From the NCBI RefSeq assembly GCF_009857915.1, contig NZ_WWCM01000014.1, forward strand, positions 1 to 64,000: a DNA stretch of 64,000 bases, given 5' to 3'. The DNA is from Duganella qianjiadongensis (GTDB lineage: Bacteria > Pseudomonadota > Gammaproteobacteria > Burkholderiales > Burkholderiaceae_D). Shown one piece after another: positions 25,224 to 33,977 of this stretch. The notes under the pieces were generated by a model, which was given only the letters and a program-made list of their open reading frames with translations, was not told the DNA's origin and did not search any database. Position numbers and translations under genes: made by a program. The first letter of the stretch is position 1. Every line of letters begins with the position of its first letter.

Positions 25224-25757
25224 TCAGGAGTATATTTGAATCAATTCGGCCTCTGCCATCGCCGCCAGCAGATGCGTGTGCCCTTGCAAATCTGTTGTCC
25301 CGAATTCGATAACTCCGCTCTGCCGCATCAGCGCGTATTCGGCGTTGATAAGCGGCTCGCCAGTCTCTTCGTCGATCAGAATATATCTATCATCGAACAT
25401 GCCTACTTCATCGGCTTGTGGTCCTCCAGCTGTCGAGGTCACTGCCGTCTGTGGCTTATCAGTCTCCGATTCCTCGATGATTTGGTATCTGACAGATTGA
25501 TTCGGCACAAGTTTGGGAGGACTAGGACAACCACACAGGCACAAATCGTTTTCCAATGCGACGTTCGCACCGTTCCACGTCTCTGTAATTCGCGGACCGG
25601 TGCATACAATCTTTCCTTGCGACTTACACGCCGGACAAAAAATCACATCTTCTTCGAGTGCGATCTTGAAACCATTAATGCTGCCGTGGCCGCTGGCTGA
25701 GATGACCTTCCCGCCCACTGTAGTCGATGCTCCAAGCGTGATTGTGTAGCGTTTCAT
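25224..25757 (-). CDS. PAAR tip protein with a transthyretin-like C-terminal extension
   Basis: The start is the ATG at 25757 (AGGA six bases ahead); in-frame sequence upstream of it is not part of the gene. It has 177 residues. Residues 1-90 form a PAAR-like cone with GHGSINGFKIALEEDVIFCP, ACKSQGKIVCTGPR and DLCLCGCPSPPKL, whose Cys/His residues can bind the metal at the tip. The last 55 residues (YILIDEETGEPLINAEYALM, then FGTTDLQGHTHLL) fit the transthyretin-like adaptor domains found on type VI spike proteins, which recruit effectors. The following lysozyme gene is the obvious cargo. No VgrG, Hcp or sheath gene is in the window, so the module relies on a type VI apparatus elsewhere. From 25758 to 25941 no gene is visible. 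Confidence 0.85.
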   Translation of the reverse strand: MKRYTITLGASTTVGGKVISASGHGSINGFKIALEEDVIFCPACKSQGKIVCTGPRITETWNGANVALENDLCLCGCPSPPKLVPNQSVRYQIIEESETDKPQTAVTSTAGGPQADEVGMFDDRYILIDEETGEPLINAEYALMRQSGVIEFGTTDLQGHTHLLAAMAEAELIQIYS

Positions 25758-25941
25758 TGGAGTCCTTTGATAATGCGTAGGCGGCACTGAAGGAGCTAGT
25801 CCATAGGAAATTATTGATCGATTAGGTGACCACGTATTGCGGCAGCTCAAGGTAACTTTGATCTGCGCATTGCAACAAGGGATATTCCTGCTCTGGTCTC
25901 TAGTTGGCGAGGCGAGTGACGAGGAACGAAAGTAAGTACTG

Positions 25942-26085
25942 TTAACCGACTTCGGCCTCGTTGCCATAAATCTGCTCCGTATCGACCGCGCGATAGCCGA
26001 GCTCCAGCGCAGTGCCTACCGAAGCGATCACGCTCTGTCCGGTCAGGCGGAAAGTGCCGACGCCAAAAGAAGGAATATTGTTCAT
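25942..26085 (-). pseudogene. Truncated aldo/keto reductase, DkgB-like N-terminus only
   Basis: From an ATG at 26085, 47 codons encode IPSFGVGTFRLTGQSVIASV, then TALELGYRAVDTEQIYGNEA, which is the first strand and NADPH-site region of DkgB-type 2,5-diketogluconate reductases. A TAA at 25942-25944 follows EVG, exactly where the family continues for another 220 residues, and sequence beyond it is unrelated and GC-poor. The break therefore marks the right edge of the accessory region. The ATG lies 12 bases after the MFS gene stop, so the two genes were probably one operon. Confidence 0.8.
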
Positions 26086-26096
26086 GGATAGTTCTT

Positions 26097-27281
26097 TCAT
26101 CCGATGGAAATAGAGGAAGAGGACGGCGTCGCGGCGGCACGCTGGCCAGCCTTCCCCAGCCAGACCAGCAACAAGCCACCGGCGGCCAGCGCTGCGCCGA
26201 CCAGCGGCACGGCGGCATAACCGAGGCCCTGCCCGATGACGGCGCCACCGAGCGCAGCGCCCAGTGCATTGCCCAGATTGAAGGCGCCGATATTGACGGA
26301 AGATGCCAGCCCGGGCGCTTGCGCGGCAGCCTGCATCACCCGCATCTGCACTGGCGGCACGATGCCGAAGGCGGCAGCGCCCCACACCACCAGCGCTATC
26401 GCTGCACCCACTTTGCTGGCCAGCAGCCAAGGCATCAGCGCCATGATCACCGCGAGGGCCGCGAGTATGATCTTGCTGGCACCGTCCAGCGACCAGTCGG
26501 CCAGACGGCCGCCCAGACTATTACCGATGGTGAAACCGAGACCGATCAGCACCAGACCGACAGCGATGAATCCCGGGCTGGCATGGGTAATCTCGGCCAG
26601 TAGCGGCGCCACATAGGTGTAGAGCGCGAACATGGCGCCCGAGCCCAGCACGGTAGTCCCCATGGCCAGCAGCACTTCGGGACGGGTCAGCACTTTCAGT
26701 TCGCGGCGCACATCGGGACGCTCGCCCGGTTCGCCTGCGGGCAGAGTCAGCCACAGCACGGCTATCGTGAGCAAGCCCAGCATGGCAGTGCCGCCAAAGG
26801 CCAGACGCCAGCCGACTTGCTGGCCTATCCATGTTGCCGCAGGCACGCCACCGATATTGGCCACAGTCAGTCCCATGAACATGGTGGCAATCGCACTGGC
26901 CTGTTTCTCCTTGGGCACAACACTGGCCGCCACGACGGCGCCGATGCCGAAGAAGGCGCCGTGATTCAGGCTGGTGATCAAACGCGACAGCAGCAGCGTG
27001 GTATAGCCGGGCGCCAATGCGGACAGCAGATTGCCGACGGTGAAAATCAGCATCAGCGCCATCAGTGCAGCGCGCTTGCCATAACGGCTGAACAACAGGG
27101 TCATGACGGGCGCACCCGCCATCACGCCTATGGCATAGGCAGACACCAGCATGCCCGCACTGGGTATGCTGACGTGGATGCCGTCCGCAATCACGGGCAG
27201 CAATCCCATCGGGGCAAATTCGGTGGTGCCGATGGCAAAAGCTCCGGTAGCGAGCGCGAGTAAGGCAGTGTTGGATTTCAT
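26097..27281 (-). CDS. MFS exporter of the AraJ/YdhP type (DHA1 family)
   Basis: 394 residues with twelve predicted membrane helices. The opening ALLALATGAFAIGTTEFAPM, then LLPVIADGIHVSIPSAGMLV matches the AraJ/YdhP branch of drug:H+ antiporters, and motif A appears as LLFSRYGKRAAL in loop 2-3. Motif C in helix 5 reads as GVPAATWIGQQVGWRLAFGG. Such proteins export sugars, arabinose-like compounds or drugs; the substrate here cannot be read from sequence. It is divergent from a LysR gene and was followed by the aldo/keto reductase whose start survives downstream. Confidence 0.9.
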   Translation of the reverse strand: MKSNTALLALATGAFAIGTTEFAPMGLLPVIADGIHVSIPSAGMLVSAYAIGVMAGAPVMTLLFSRYGKRAALMALMLIFTVGNLLSALAPGYTTLLLSRLITSLNHGAFFGIGAVVAASVVPKEKQASAIATMFMGLTVANIGGVPAATWIGQQVGWRLAFGGTAMLGLLTIAVLWLTLPAGEPGERPDVRRELKVLTRPEVLLAMGTTVLGSGAMFALYTYVAPLLAEITHASPGFIAVGLVLIGLGFTIGNSLGGRLADWSLDGASKIILAALAVIMALMPWLLASKVGAAIALVVWGAAAFGIVPPVQMRVMQAAAQAPGLASSVNIGAFNLGNALGAALGGAVIGQGLGYAAVPLVGAALAAGGLLLVWLGKAGQRAAATPSSSSISIG

Positions 27282-27372
27282 TGCAGCATCTCCTTGAAAT
27301 CAATCGGTTTTCAATGGCTTGCAGTGTACTGAGGTAATATTTGCAGATAAAGCCTGATATCCGCCAAACACA

Positions 27373-27389
27373 TTTGATTTAAAATCAAA
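27373..27389. promoter_or_regulatory. 17-bp palindrome in front of the LysR gene
   Basis: TTTGATTT-A-AAATCAAA is a perfect inverted repeat with a one-base centre, ending two bases before the LysR start codon at 27392. It sits in the 110-bp gap shared with the divergent MFS gene. It is AT-rich and contains the T-N11-A geometry of LysR boxes, so it is a good candidate for autoregulation. Confidence 0.45.
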
Positions 27390-27391
27390 CA

Positions 27392-28294
27392 ATGAAAACC
27401 ACTCTGGATGAACTGCAGGCCTTTGTAAGCGTGGTGGACACGGGCTCCATCACTGCGGCGGCCGAGCAGCTGGGACTGACGATCTCGGCTGCCAGCCGGA
27501 CGCTGAGCCGGCTGGAAGAAAAGCTGCAGACTACCCTACTGCGCCGTACCACCCGCCGGCTCGAACTGACGGAGGAAGGCGCCGCCTTCCTGCTGCACGC
27601 GCGCGCGATACTGAACTCGGTAGACACGGCAGAAGAGCAGATGGCGGCGCGGCGCATGCGGCCAGCCGGGCGCTTACGGGTAGATGCCGCCACACCGTTC
27701 ATGCTGCATGTACTGGTGCCTTTACTGGAAGGCTTCCGCGCCCGTTATCCTGAAGTGGAGCTGGAACTGAACTCCAACGAGGGCATTATCGATCTGCTTG
27801 AAAAGCGCACCGATGTGGCGTTTCGTATCGGTGTACTGAAGGACTCCACGCTCCATGCCCGTCCGCTGGGAACCAGCCGGATCAGGGTGCTGGCCAGCCC
27901 GGCCTATCTTGAGCGCCACGGCACGCCAGCCAAAGTGGCGCAGCTCGAACAGCATGCCCTGCTGGGTTTTAACCAGCCCGAAACGCTGAATGACTGGCCG
28001 CTACGTAATGCGGAGGGCGAGGTGCTGCGCATACGGCCCACCATAGCTTCCTCCAGCGGTGAAACGCTGCGCCAGATGGCGCTGGCTGGGCTGGGGATAG
28101 TCTGCCTGTCCGACTTCATGACGCGCGAGGACCGCAGTAGCGGACGGCTGGTGCAGCTATTCCCCAGACATACACTGGATGTGCGCCAGCCGGTCAACGC
28201 GGTCTACTACCGCAATACTGCACTGGCGGCGCGGATTACCTGTTTCGTGGACCACGTGATCGAAGTGCTGGGCAAGAAACCGTTTGAAGCCTAG
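27392..28294 (+). CDS. LysR-family regulator divergent from the MFS exporter
   Basis: 300 residues. The N-terminal winged HTH is canonical (TTLDELQAFVSVVDTGSITA, then AAEQLGLTISAASRTLSRLE, EKLQTTLLRRTTRRLELTEE). The effector-binding domain follows from residue 90 (RPAGRLRVDAATPFMLHVLV, FRARYPEVELELNSNEGIID, with KRTDVAFRIGVLKDSTLHAR). This is the CrgA/DsdC-like PBP2 group that often controls oxidoreductase and MFS operons. The divergent layout with the exporter and the lost aldo/keto reductase suggests it controls them. It converges on the HD-GYP gene 30 bases away. Confidence 0.93.
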   Translation: MKTTLDELQAFVSVVDTGSITAAAEQLGLTISAASRTLSRLEEKLQTTLLRRTTRRLELTEEGAAFLLHARAILNSVDTAEEQMAARRMRPAGRLRVDAATPFMLHVLVPLLEGFRARYPEVELELNSNEGIIDLLEKRTDVAFRIGVLKDSTLHARPLGTSRIRVLASPAYLERHGTPAKVAQLEQHALLGFNQPETLNDWPLRNAEGEVLRIRPTIASSSGETLRQMALAGLGIVCLSDFMTREDRSSGRLVQLFPRHTLDVRQPVNAVYYRNTALAARITCFVDHVIEVLGKKPFEA

Positions 28295-28324
28295 GCCGCC
28301 CATGCAACCCGGCGCAAGCACTAC

Positions 28325-29656
28325 TTACGCCATCGCCTGCCAGACCGGCACCAGCTTCTCTTCATCCATGGCAGTCCGGCCCGGCGTCGACCACAGGGAT
28401 TCCGTGCGGATTTTTTCCAGCCGCACGGCCAGTTCGCGCGCCACCGTCAGCTGTTCGAGCATTTCTTCCGCCGTCTCGGCCGGATAGGCAAACGAAATGC
28501 CCGACGAACGGTAGGCCACATCTAGCCGCGCCAGCAACTGGGCAGCCCGGTCCGAAATCTTGCGGACCATGTCGCTGCTGCCCGCATCGCTGGCCAGCTG
28601 AACGCAGCGCTGCTGCGAGGCGCGTATCCTGTCGATGGTGGCTTGCGCGCTGCTGCGGGCCTGCTCGATTTCCGCGCCATCGTAAGCCATGAAGGCGGCA
28701 ATCGGCACACTGGCCGCGGCCCGCGCAATCAGGCCCACCCAGACCGGATCGTATTCACCGGGCACCATGCGCAGCGCCAGACTGGCGCGCTGCAGCGGCG
28801 CATCGGCGGCGTGGGTGGCGCCTATGGTGGTATCGACTACGGCCAGCAAGCGGCCCAGTTCGCCCACCTCCTTATCCGCGCACATGGCCGGATAACCCGT
28901 ACCGCACAGCCGCTCGTGATGCTGGGCGATGCCCTGCCACAGCGCAGGGGGATAATCCATCAGGCTTCTGATCAGTTCCGCTCCCAGCAGCGGATGGGTG
29001 GCGAGGTAGCGGAACATTTCCGCATCGAGCGGCCGGCCTGCTTCAAGATAATCGGGATCGATATACATTTCGCCGATATCGTGCAGCAGGCCACCCAGCA
29101 TCGCCAGCCGCGTCCTGACCCGGTCGTAGCCGCCATGCAGCGCCATCGCACCCGCCAGCGCCATGCCTTCTATCGCATGGGCAAAGGCAGCGGGTCGATT
29201 GGTATGGGCAATGGTCAGCAACAGCTGTGCCGCAGGGTGTAGCGGCAGGCTTCTGACGTGATCGAGCAGTTCGCGCTGATACGGCAGGATCACCGGCGCG
29301 AGCGCGTGTGCGGAGTCGAGCAGCAGCGTCAGGTGCTCGTACAGATGCACTGTCGTCACGCCGTCTTCGGCCAGCAAACAGGCTTCCAGCGGGGCTTTGA
29401 GCTTGCGGTCCAGCAGCTTTTGCTGGAGCGATTGCGAAACCGGCTGATGGCGCGCCCACAGCTTGGCGCCGTACTGGTCGTAGATGTCACTGCCTGCGAC
29501 GATACGGCAGGATGCCGATGCGCGCGAAACTTCCGACAGAAATTGAGAATTTGCAGATTCAGGCAGCACGATACAGTCTCCAGTTGAAGATTGATGCTCG
29601 GAAAATCTGGTTTCAAACTGGAAGTATATGAAGTTAAAACGGCCGGAAATGCGCAC
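28325..29656 (-). CDS. HD-GYP domain protein, probable cyclic-di-GMP phosphodiesterase
   Basis: Up to 443 residues from a GTG at 29656; the true start is uncertain because no ribosome site is clear. The central domain (about 130-310) has the HD-GYP landmarks: GGLLHDIGEMYIDPDYLEAG with the HD pair, a downstream His in ATHPLLGAEL, QHHERLCGTGYP carrying the HHE and GYP signatures, and Asp in VVDTTIGATH. The Lys usually found after HDIG is Glu here, a tolerated variation. The rest is helical, with a C-terminal coiled region ending in EEMLEQLTVARELAVRLEKI. The product is cytoplasmic with no receiver or membrane segment. It would hydrolyse cyclic-di-GMP if active. Confidence 0.82.
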   Translation of the reverse strand: MRISGRFNFIYFQFETRFSEHQSSTGDCIVLPESANSQFLSEVSRASASCRIVAGSDIYDQYGAKLWARHQPVSQSLQQKLLDRKLKAPLEACLLAEDGVTTVHLYEHLTLLLDSAHALAPVILPYQRELLDHVRSLPLHPAAQLLLTIAHTNRPAAFAHAIEGMALAGAMALHGGYDRVRTRLAMLGGLLHDIGEMYIDPDYLEAGRPLDAEMFRYLATHPLLGAELIRSLMDYPPALWQGIAQHHERLCGTGYPAMCADKEVGELGRLLAVVDTTIGATHAADAPLQRASLALRMVPGEYDPVWVGLIARAAASVPIAAFMAYDGAEIEQARSSAQATIDRIRASQQRCVQLASDAGSSDMVRKISDRAAQLLARLDVAYRSSGISFAYPAETAEEMLEQLTVARELAVRLEKIRTESLWSTPGRTAMDEEKLVPVWQAMA

Positions 29657-29783
29657 TTTGTCACAATCGGGCCCCTCGTCTTGTGCGCCCGACCTCAGCC
29701 GGAAAGGAAAGCCGACTTCAACTACATGAATAAAATTCTGCCGGAGTCGGATTTTCTAGAGAATAATTTCAAAAATTTCCAAT

Positions 29784-29801
29784 AAGTCATTTAGTCGTCA
29801 T
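29784..29801 (+). promoter_or_regulatory. Possible PhoB half-sites ahead of the phosphoesterase gene
   Basis: AAGTCAT (29784-29790) and TCGTCAT (29795-29801) have the 11-base spacing of a Pho box (CTGTCAT-N4-CTGTCAT), each matching five of seven bases, with TAAACT ten bases further on as a possible -10. The gene downstream is a secreted phosphoesterase, which gives the match some biological sense. The rest of the 196-bp gap 29657-29853 shows nothing. Confidence 0.3.
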
Positions 29802-29853
29802 ATTGTCTTTTTAAACTCCGCTGACCCAATTTTTATAGGCAGGGATGGACAAT

Positions 29854-31716
29854 ATGAAACATAGCAAGCTGACTCTTATGCTGGCCGGCCTGGGTCTGGC
29901 CGCCGGCATAGCCGCCTGCGGCGGCGACAATGGCCCCCACATCAGCGGGCAGGTGCTGGGCAGCTACATCGAAAACGCCAAAGTCTGCATGGACCTCAAC
30001 GATAACGGCCAGTGCGACGCGGGCGAACCGTATGCAACCAGCGACGCCCACGGCAAATTTTCGATCGCCGACAATACCGGCAACACCAATGCCAGCTGGA
30101 AGAATCTGGTCGCAGACCTGAGCAACGCCAAAGAGAACGATGCCAATGGCAAGGACATGGGTACCCAGTTCAGCGCGGGCGCCTTCTTCCTCGCCCCCAA
30201 AGGCGCAACCGATACCGTCAGCGCCATCTCCACCCACCTCGCACAGCTGGTGGCCGGCGGCGCCACACTGGCCGATGCCAAAACCGCACTGGCCAGCAAA
30301 TACGGCAACGTCTCGGCGGACAAAGTCCTGGCCGACTTCAATACCGACGCCAGCATGGCCAGCGTCAAAGCCGTGAGCGACAACTACATCAAGACCGTAG
30401 TCGGCACCAAAGCCATCCGCCACATCTTCGTCATCACGCTGGAGAACAAGAACTACGAAGAATCGTTCGGCACCAGCGCCCCCGCCAGCAATCAGGCCCC
30501 CTACCTGAAATCGCTGGCCGGCAAAGGCGCGCTGCTGACCAATTACTACGGCACCGGCCACGTCAGTCTGGACAACTATATCGCCATGATGAGCGGCCAG
30601 CCTTCCACCGTCGATACGCAGACCGACTGCTTCGGCCTGTGGTCCGACGTGGTCGATGCCGGCAACGACAGCGCCAACCCGAAAGTGCTCAAGGCCGGCA
30701 CCGATGCCAACGGCCATGCCGGCGGCGGCTGCGTCTATCCGGCACGCGTCAAGACGCTGGCGCAGCAGCTCGATAACGCCCGCTTCAGCTGGAAGGGCTA
30801 TATGGGCGATATGGGCAATGACCTGAACCGCGACGGTAGCAAAACTTGCAGCTTCCCCACCCGCACCGCCAAACTGGCCGGCAAAGATCTGAGCAAGGTG
30901 GTAGACGGCACCCAGAATGCACAGGCAGCGTCGGCTTCCGGCGATATCAAGGCCGATGCCTACGCCACGCGCCACAATCCCTTCGTCTACTTCCACTCCA
31001 TCATCGACAATCTGGACTATTGCGACAAGCACGTGGTCAATCTGGACGACAATCTGCAGAACGACCTGAAGTCCATCGACACCACGCCGAATTTCGTGTT
31101 CATCACGCCCAATCTGTGCGACGACGGCCATGACGGCGACGGCACCGGCGCTGCCGGCAAGGGCTGCAAAGACGGCTCGCCGGGCGGTCTGACGTCGAGC
31201 GATGCCTTCCTCAAGAAGTGGATCGCCATCATTCAGGCATCGCCTGCGTACCAGAAAGATGGTCTAATCGTGATTAACTTCGACGAATCCAACGCCGCTT
31301 CTGCACCGATGACCACCAGCTTCAGCAGCGACTACTCGCTGATGAAACTGACCATCAACCTGGCCGGCGATGCCTGCTGCAGCCAGCAGGTCGGCCCTAA
31401 CGTCAAACGCCCTGACGACCAGATCCTGACCTCGCTGCCGGTAGCTGCCGCCGCCGCGCTGGGCATAGACCCCAAGAAGCTGCCTGCCAGCGTCAAGACG
31501 GTGCAGATCGGCATGCACTATGACGGCGTGGGCGGCGACCGCACAGGCGCGGTGCTGCTGTCGCCGTTCATCAAACCGGGCACGGTCACCAATACGGGCT
31601 ACAACCACTACTCGCTGCTCAAGAGTCTGGAAAATCTGTTCGGCCTTGCCGAGTACCTCGGCTATGCGGACGATCCGAAACTGGCGCCGTTCGGCAGCGA
31701 CATCTTCAGCTGGTAG
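29854..31716 (+). CDS. Secreted phosphoesterase lipoprotein (acid phosphatase/phospholipase C-like)
   Basis: 620 residues from the ATG at 29854 (AGGG about ten bases ahead); an ATG three codons earlier is crowded by the same site. The lipoprotein signal ends LAAGIAACGG with a lipidated Cys. Residues 30-80 resemble an SdrD-like B or EF-hand module (GSYIENAKVCMDLNDNGQCD), a calcium-binding type of fold. From about 190 it is the phosphoesterase family: IRHIFVITLENKNYEESFG, YGTGHVSLDNYIAMMSGQPS, NFVFITPNLCDDGHDGDG, LIVINFDESNAAS and YNHYSLLKSLENLFGLAEY. These enzymes hydrolyse phosphate esters at the cell surface or in the periplasm; substrate unknown. The next gene, six bases on, is a di-heme peroxidase, so they share a transcript. 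Confidence 0.9.
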   Translation: MKHSKLTLMLAGLGLAAGIAACGGDNGPHISGQVLGSYIENAKVCMDLNDNGQCDAGEPYATSDAHGKFSIADNTGNTNASWKNLVADLSNAKENDANGKDMGTQFSAGAFFLAPKGATDTVSAISTHLAQLVAGGATLADAKTALASKYGNVSADKVLADFNTDASMASVKAVSDNYIKTVVGTKAIRHIFVITLENKNYEESFGTSAPASNQAPYLKSLAGKGALLTNYYGTGHVSLDNYIAMMSGQPSTVDTQTDCFGLWSDVVDAGNDSANPKVLKAGTDANGHAGGGCVYPARVKTLAQQLDNARFSWKGYMGDMGNDLNRDGSKTCSFPTRTAKLAGKDLSKVVDGTQNAQAASASGDIKADAYATRHNPFVYFHSIIDNLDYCDKHVVNLDDNLQNDLKSIDTTPNFVFITPNLCDDGHDGDGTGAAGKGCKDGSPGGLTSSDAFLKKWIAIIQASPAYQKDGLIVINFDESNAASAPMTTSFSSDYSLMKLTINLAGDACCSQQVGPNVKRPDDQILTSLPVAAAAALGIDPKKLPASVKTVQIGMHYDGVGGDRTGAVLLSPFIKPGTVTNTGYNHYSLLKSLENLFGLAEYLGYADDPKLAPFGSDIFSW

Positions 31717-31722
31717 CCTGCG

Positions 31723-32973
31723 ATGGTTTTACGCTGTATGCGCAGAACCGCCGCGCAGGCGATTCTGCTACTCCTGACCGGCCTGACGCTGGCGGCCTGC
31801 CAGCGCCAGCCTGCTGCACCGGCAGCCCAGCCAGCGGCCGCCAGCGAACTGGCTGCCATCGGCAAGCTGGCCTTCTTTGACCGTTCGCTGTCGGCTTCCG
31901 GCCAGCAGTCCTGCGCCAGCTGCCATAGCCCCGCACATGCCTACGGCCCGCCCAACCACTTCGCGGTACAGCCGGGCGGCGCCGATATGCAGGAACATGG
32001 CAAGCGCGCCGTGCCCTCGCTGCGCTATCTGCGCAGCGTGCCGGTCTGGACGCACACCTATGCCAGCAGCCTGAAAGACCGTCTGGAAGTGAGCGACAAC
32101 ATGCCTTCCGGCGGCTACGCCTGGGATGGCCGCTTCAACCGGCCAGCCGAGCAGGCTGCCGCGCCGCTGCTGGGCGCAGACGAAATGGCCAACGGCAGTG
32201 CCGCTGCGGTGACGGAAAAGCTCAGCAGGAGCGCTTATGCACAGCGCTTCCGCGCCGCCTTCGGCGCCGATATTTTCCAGCGCCCCGATGATGCGCTGCG
32301 GGCGCTGGGACAGGCGCTGGAACGCTTCCAGTTCGACGACGCCAGCTTCCGCCCGTTCGACAGCAAGTTCGATCTGGTCCTTGATGGCAAAGCGCAGTTC
32401 AATCCGCAGGAAGCCCGTGGCATGGCCCTGTTCGTCGATCCGAAAGGGGGCAACTGCGCTTCCTGCCATCTGGTAGAACAGGGCGCAGCGGGCGCCCACC
32501 CTACTCTCACCGACTACAACTTCCAGACGCTGGGCGTGCCGCGCAATCCGGAAATTCCGGCCAACGCCAATCCGGCCTATTACGATCTGGGTTTATGCGG
32601 ACCGGCCCGCACCGACAAGGCGGACAATCCCTGGTACTGCGGCATGTTCCGCACGCCCACCTTGCGCAATGTGGCGACCCGTCAGGTGTTCTTCCACAAC
32701 GGCCGCTTCCACTCGCTGGAAGAAGCGCTGCGCTTTTATGTACAGCGCGATACCGCGCCGGAGAAGTGGTATCCGCAGGTGAGCGGCAAGCCGCACTTTG
32801 ACGATCTGCCCGAGCAGTATCAGGGCAATGTCGACCGGCGCACGGCACCGATGAGCAATCATCGCGGCGGCAAGCCGGTATGGTCGGAGACGGATATCGC
32901 CGATGTGGTGGCGTTTCTCGCCACTCTGAACGACCGCGATGCGCAGCCGGTCAGGACGTTGACGCACCGCTAA
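31723..32973 (+). CDS. Di-heme cytochrome c peroxidase/MauG-family lipoprotein
   Basis: 416 residues. The lipoprotein signal LLLLTGLTLAACQ is followed by two c-type heme sites, CASCHSPAHAYG near residue 65 and CASCHLVEQG near 245, and conserved MauG-family segments (KLAFFDRSLSASGQQSCASC, AYGPPNHFAVQPGG, MFRTPTLRNVATRQVFFHNG, FHSLEEALRFYVQRD). Such proteins reduce peroxide or oxidise protein side chains in the periplasm with electrons from small cytochromes. It is six bases behind the phosphoesterase gene, a pairing seen in Burkholderiales, but a shared function is not established. It converges on the YncE-like gene. Confidence 0.93.
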   Translation: MVLRCMRRTAAQAILLLLTGLTLAACQRQPAAPAAQPAAASELAAIGKLAFFDRSLSASGQQSCASCHSPAHAYGPPNHFAVQPGGADMQEHGKRAVPSLRYLRSVPVWTHTYASSLKDRLEVSDNMPSGGYAWDGRFNRPAEQAAAPLLGADEMANGSAAAVTEKLSRSAYAQRFRAAFGADIFQRPDDALRALGQALERFQFDDASFRPFDSKFDLVLDGKAQFNPQEARGMALFVDPKGGNCASCHLVEQGAAGAHPTLTDYNFQTLGVPRNPEIPANANPAYYDLGLCGPARTDKADNPWYCGMFRTPTLRNVATRQVFFHNGRFHSLEEALRFYVQRDTAPEKWYPQVSGKPHFDDLPEQYQGNVDRRTAPMSNHRGGKPVWSETDIADVVAFLATLNDRDAQPVRTLTHR

Positions 32974-32994
32974 CCGCCCGCTGCCGCGTCCAGC

Positions 32995-33966
32995 TTAGGG
33001 CGCCACCACCACCATGCTGAAGCGCTGCTCGGCCAGCACCGGCAGATAGATACGCCCGCTGGCATGGTCCATCGCCATGGTGCGGGCGCCTTTCAGCGTG
33101 GGCAACGTCACGGGCACGCCATAGTGGTCGGCATCGGTCTGGTGGATCACCGTCAGCGTGCCTTCGCCGTTGGACGAAAACACCAGCTGGCGCTGCGCAT
33201 CGTACACGGCGGCATCGGCGCCTTTGCCGATGGCTCTGCGCGCAACCGCCTTGCCGCTGGCGGCGTCGGTTACGGCCAGCACGCCGTTGCCGCAAACAGA
33301 GAACAGGCGCTGGTGGGTGGCATCGAACGCCAGTCCCGTAGGCTCGTCGCAACCGGCCAGACCCCAGTTCGCCACGACGCTGTCCGACGCCACATCGATC
33401 ACGGCGATCGCGTTCTTATCCTCGATGTTCACGTAGATCCGCTTGTCGTCGGCGACAGCAAATTCGGGTTTGCCGTTGACGGCAATGCTGGCCAGCTGCT
33501 GCATGGTCGCTGCATCGAACACGGTGACGTTGGCGCTCTTGCCATTAAAGACGTATAGCTTGCCGCTGGCCGGATGAAAAAGAATGGCGTCCGGATTCTT
33601 GCCCGCGACTTTCACTTCACGCTTTACCTTCAGGCTATCGAGCTCGAAAACCACCACGCTGTCGCCTGCGCCGCTGCTGGCAAAACCCAGCCCCAGTGCC
33701 GGCGCAAAGGCCACACCGTGGGCACGCTTCAATCCGGGAATCTCGCCAGCCACCTTGCCGCTAGCCAGATCGAGCACCTGCACCCGCTCGTCGCGCGTCA
33801 CGAAGAGCCGTTGCTGACTGCTGTCCACCTCGAGATAGTCCCAGCGTCCCGCGCCGTCGAGTGTCCACTTCTGCTGTACTGCGTAGCTGCCTGCATGATC
33901 GGCAGCATGGGCGGCAGGCAGGGCCAGCATAGCCACGGCGGCCATCTTCAACATTGTCTGCTTCAT
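32995..33966 (-). CDS. Periplasmic YncE-like seven-bladed beta-propeller
   Basis: 323 residues with a signal peptide (MLKMAAVAMLALPAAHAADH). YVTN/NHL-type blades recur, for example QRLFVTRDERVQVLDLASGK, SGKLYVFNGKSANVTVFDAA, DDKRIYVNIEDKNAIAVIDV and HQRLFSVCGNGVLAVTDAAS. YncE-like proteins are periplasmic and often lie beside TonB receptors, where a binding role is suspected. Here it is the last gene after a response regulator, sensor kinase and TonB receptor, 11 bases from the receptor stop. The ligand is not known. Confidence 0.88.
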   Translation of the reverse strand: MKQTMLKMAAVAMLALPAAHAADHAGSYAVQQKWTLDGAGRWDYLEVDSSQQRLFVTRDERVQVLDLASGKVAGEIPGLKRAHGVAFAPALGLGFASSGAGDSVVVFELDSLKVKREVKVAGKNPDAILFHPASGKLYVFNGKSANVTVFDAATMQQLASIAVNGKPEFAVADDKRIYVNIEDKNAIAVIDVASDSVVANWGLAGCDEPTGLAFDATHQRLFSVCGNGVLAVTDAASGKAVARRAIGKGADAAVYDAQRQLVFSSNGEGTLTVIHQTDADHYGVPVTLPTLKGARTMAMDHASGRIYLPVLAEQRFSMVVVAP

Positions 33967-33977
33967 TCTGTCTCCTC

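Noticed and set aside
25758..25967. 70-residue N-terminal extension of the PAAR-TTR protein
   Set aside because: The ATG at 25757 has a good ribosome site and the family starts there; the extension has no conserved features.
26521..27303. 260-codon frame overlapping the MFS gene on the same strand
   Set aside because: It is a frame-shifted reading of the transporter, with His/Arg-rich translation typical of a GC-rich shadow.
29833..31131. 432-codon frame antisense to the phosphoesterase
   Set aside because: It has no recognisable domain and overlaps a gene with lipoprotein signal and family motifs.
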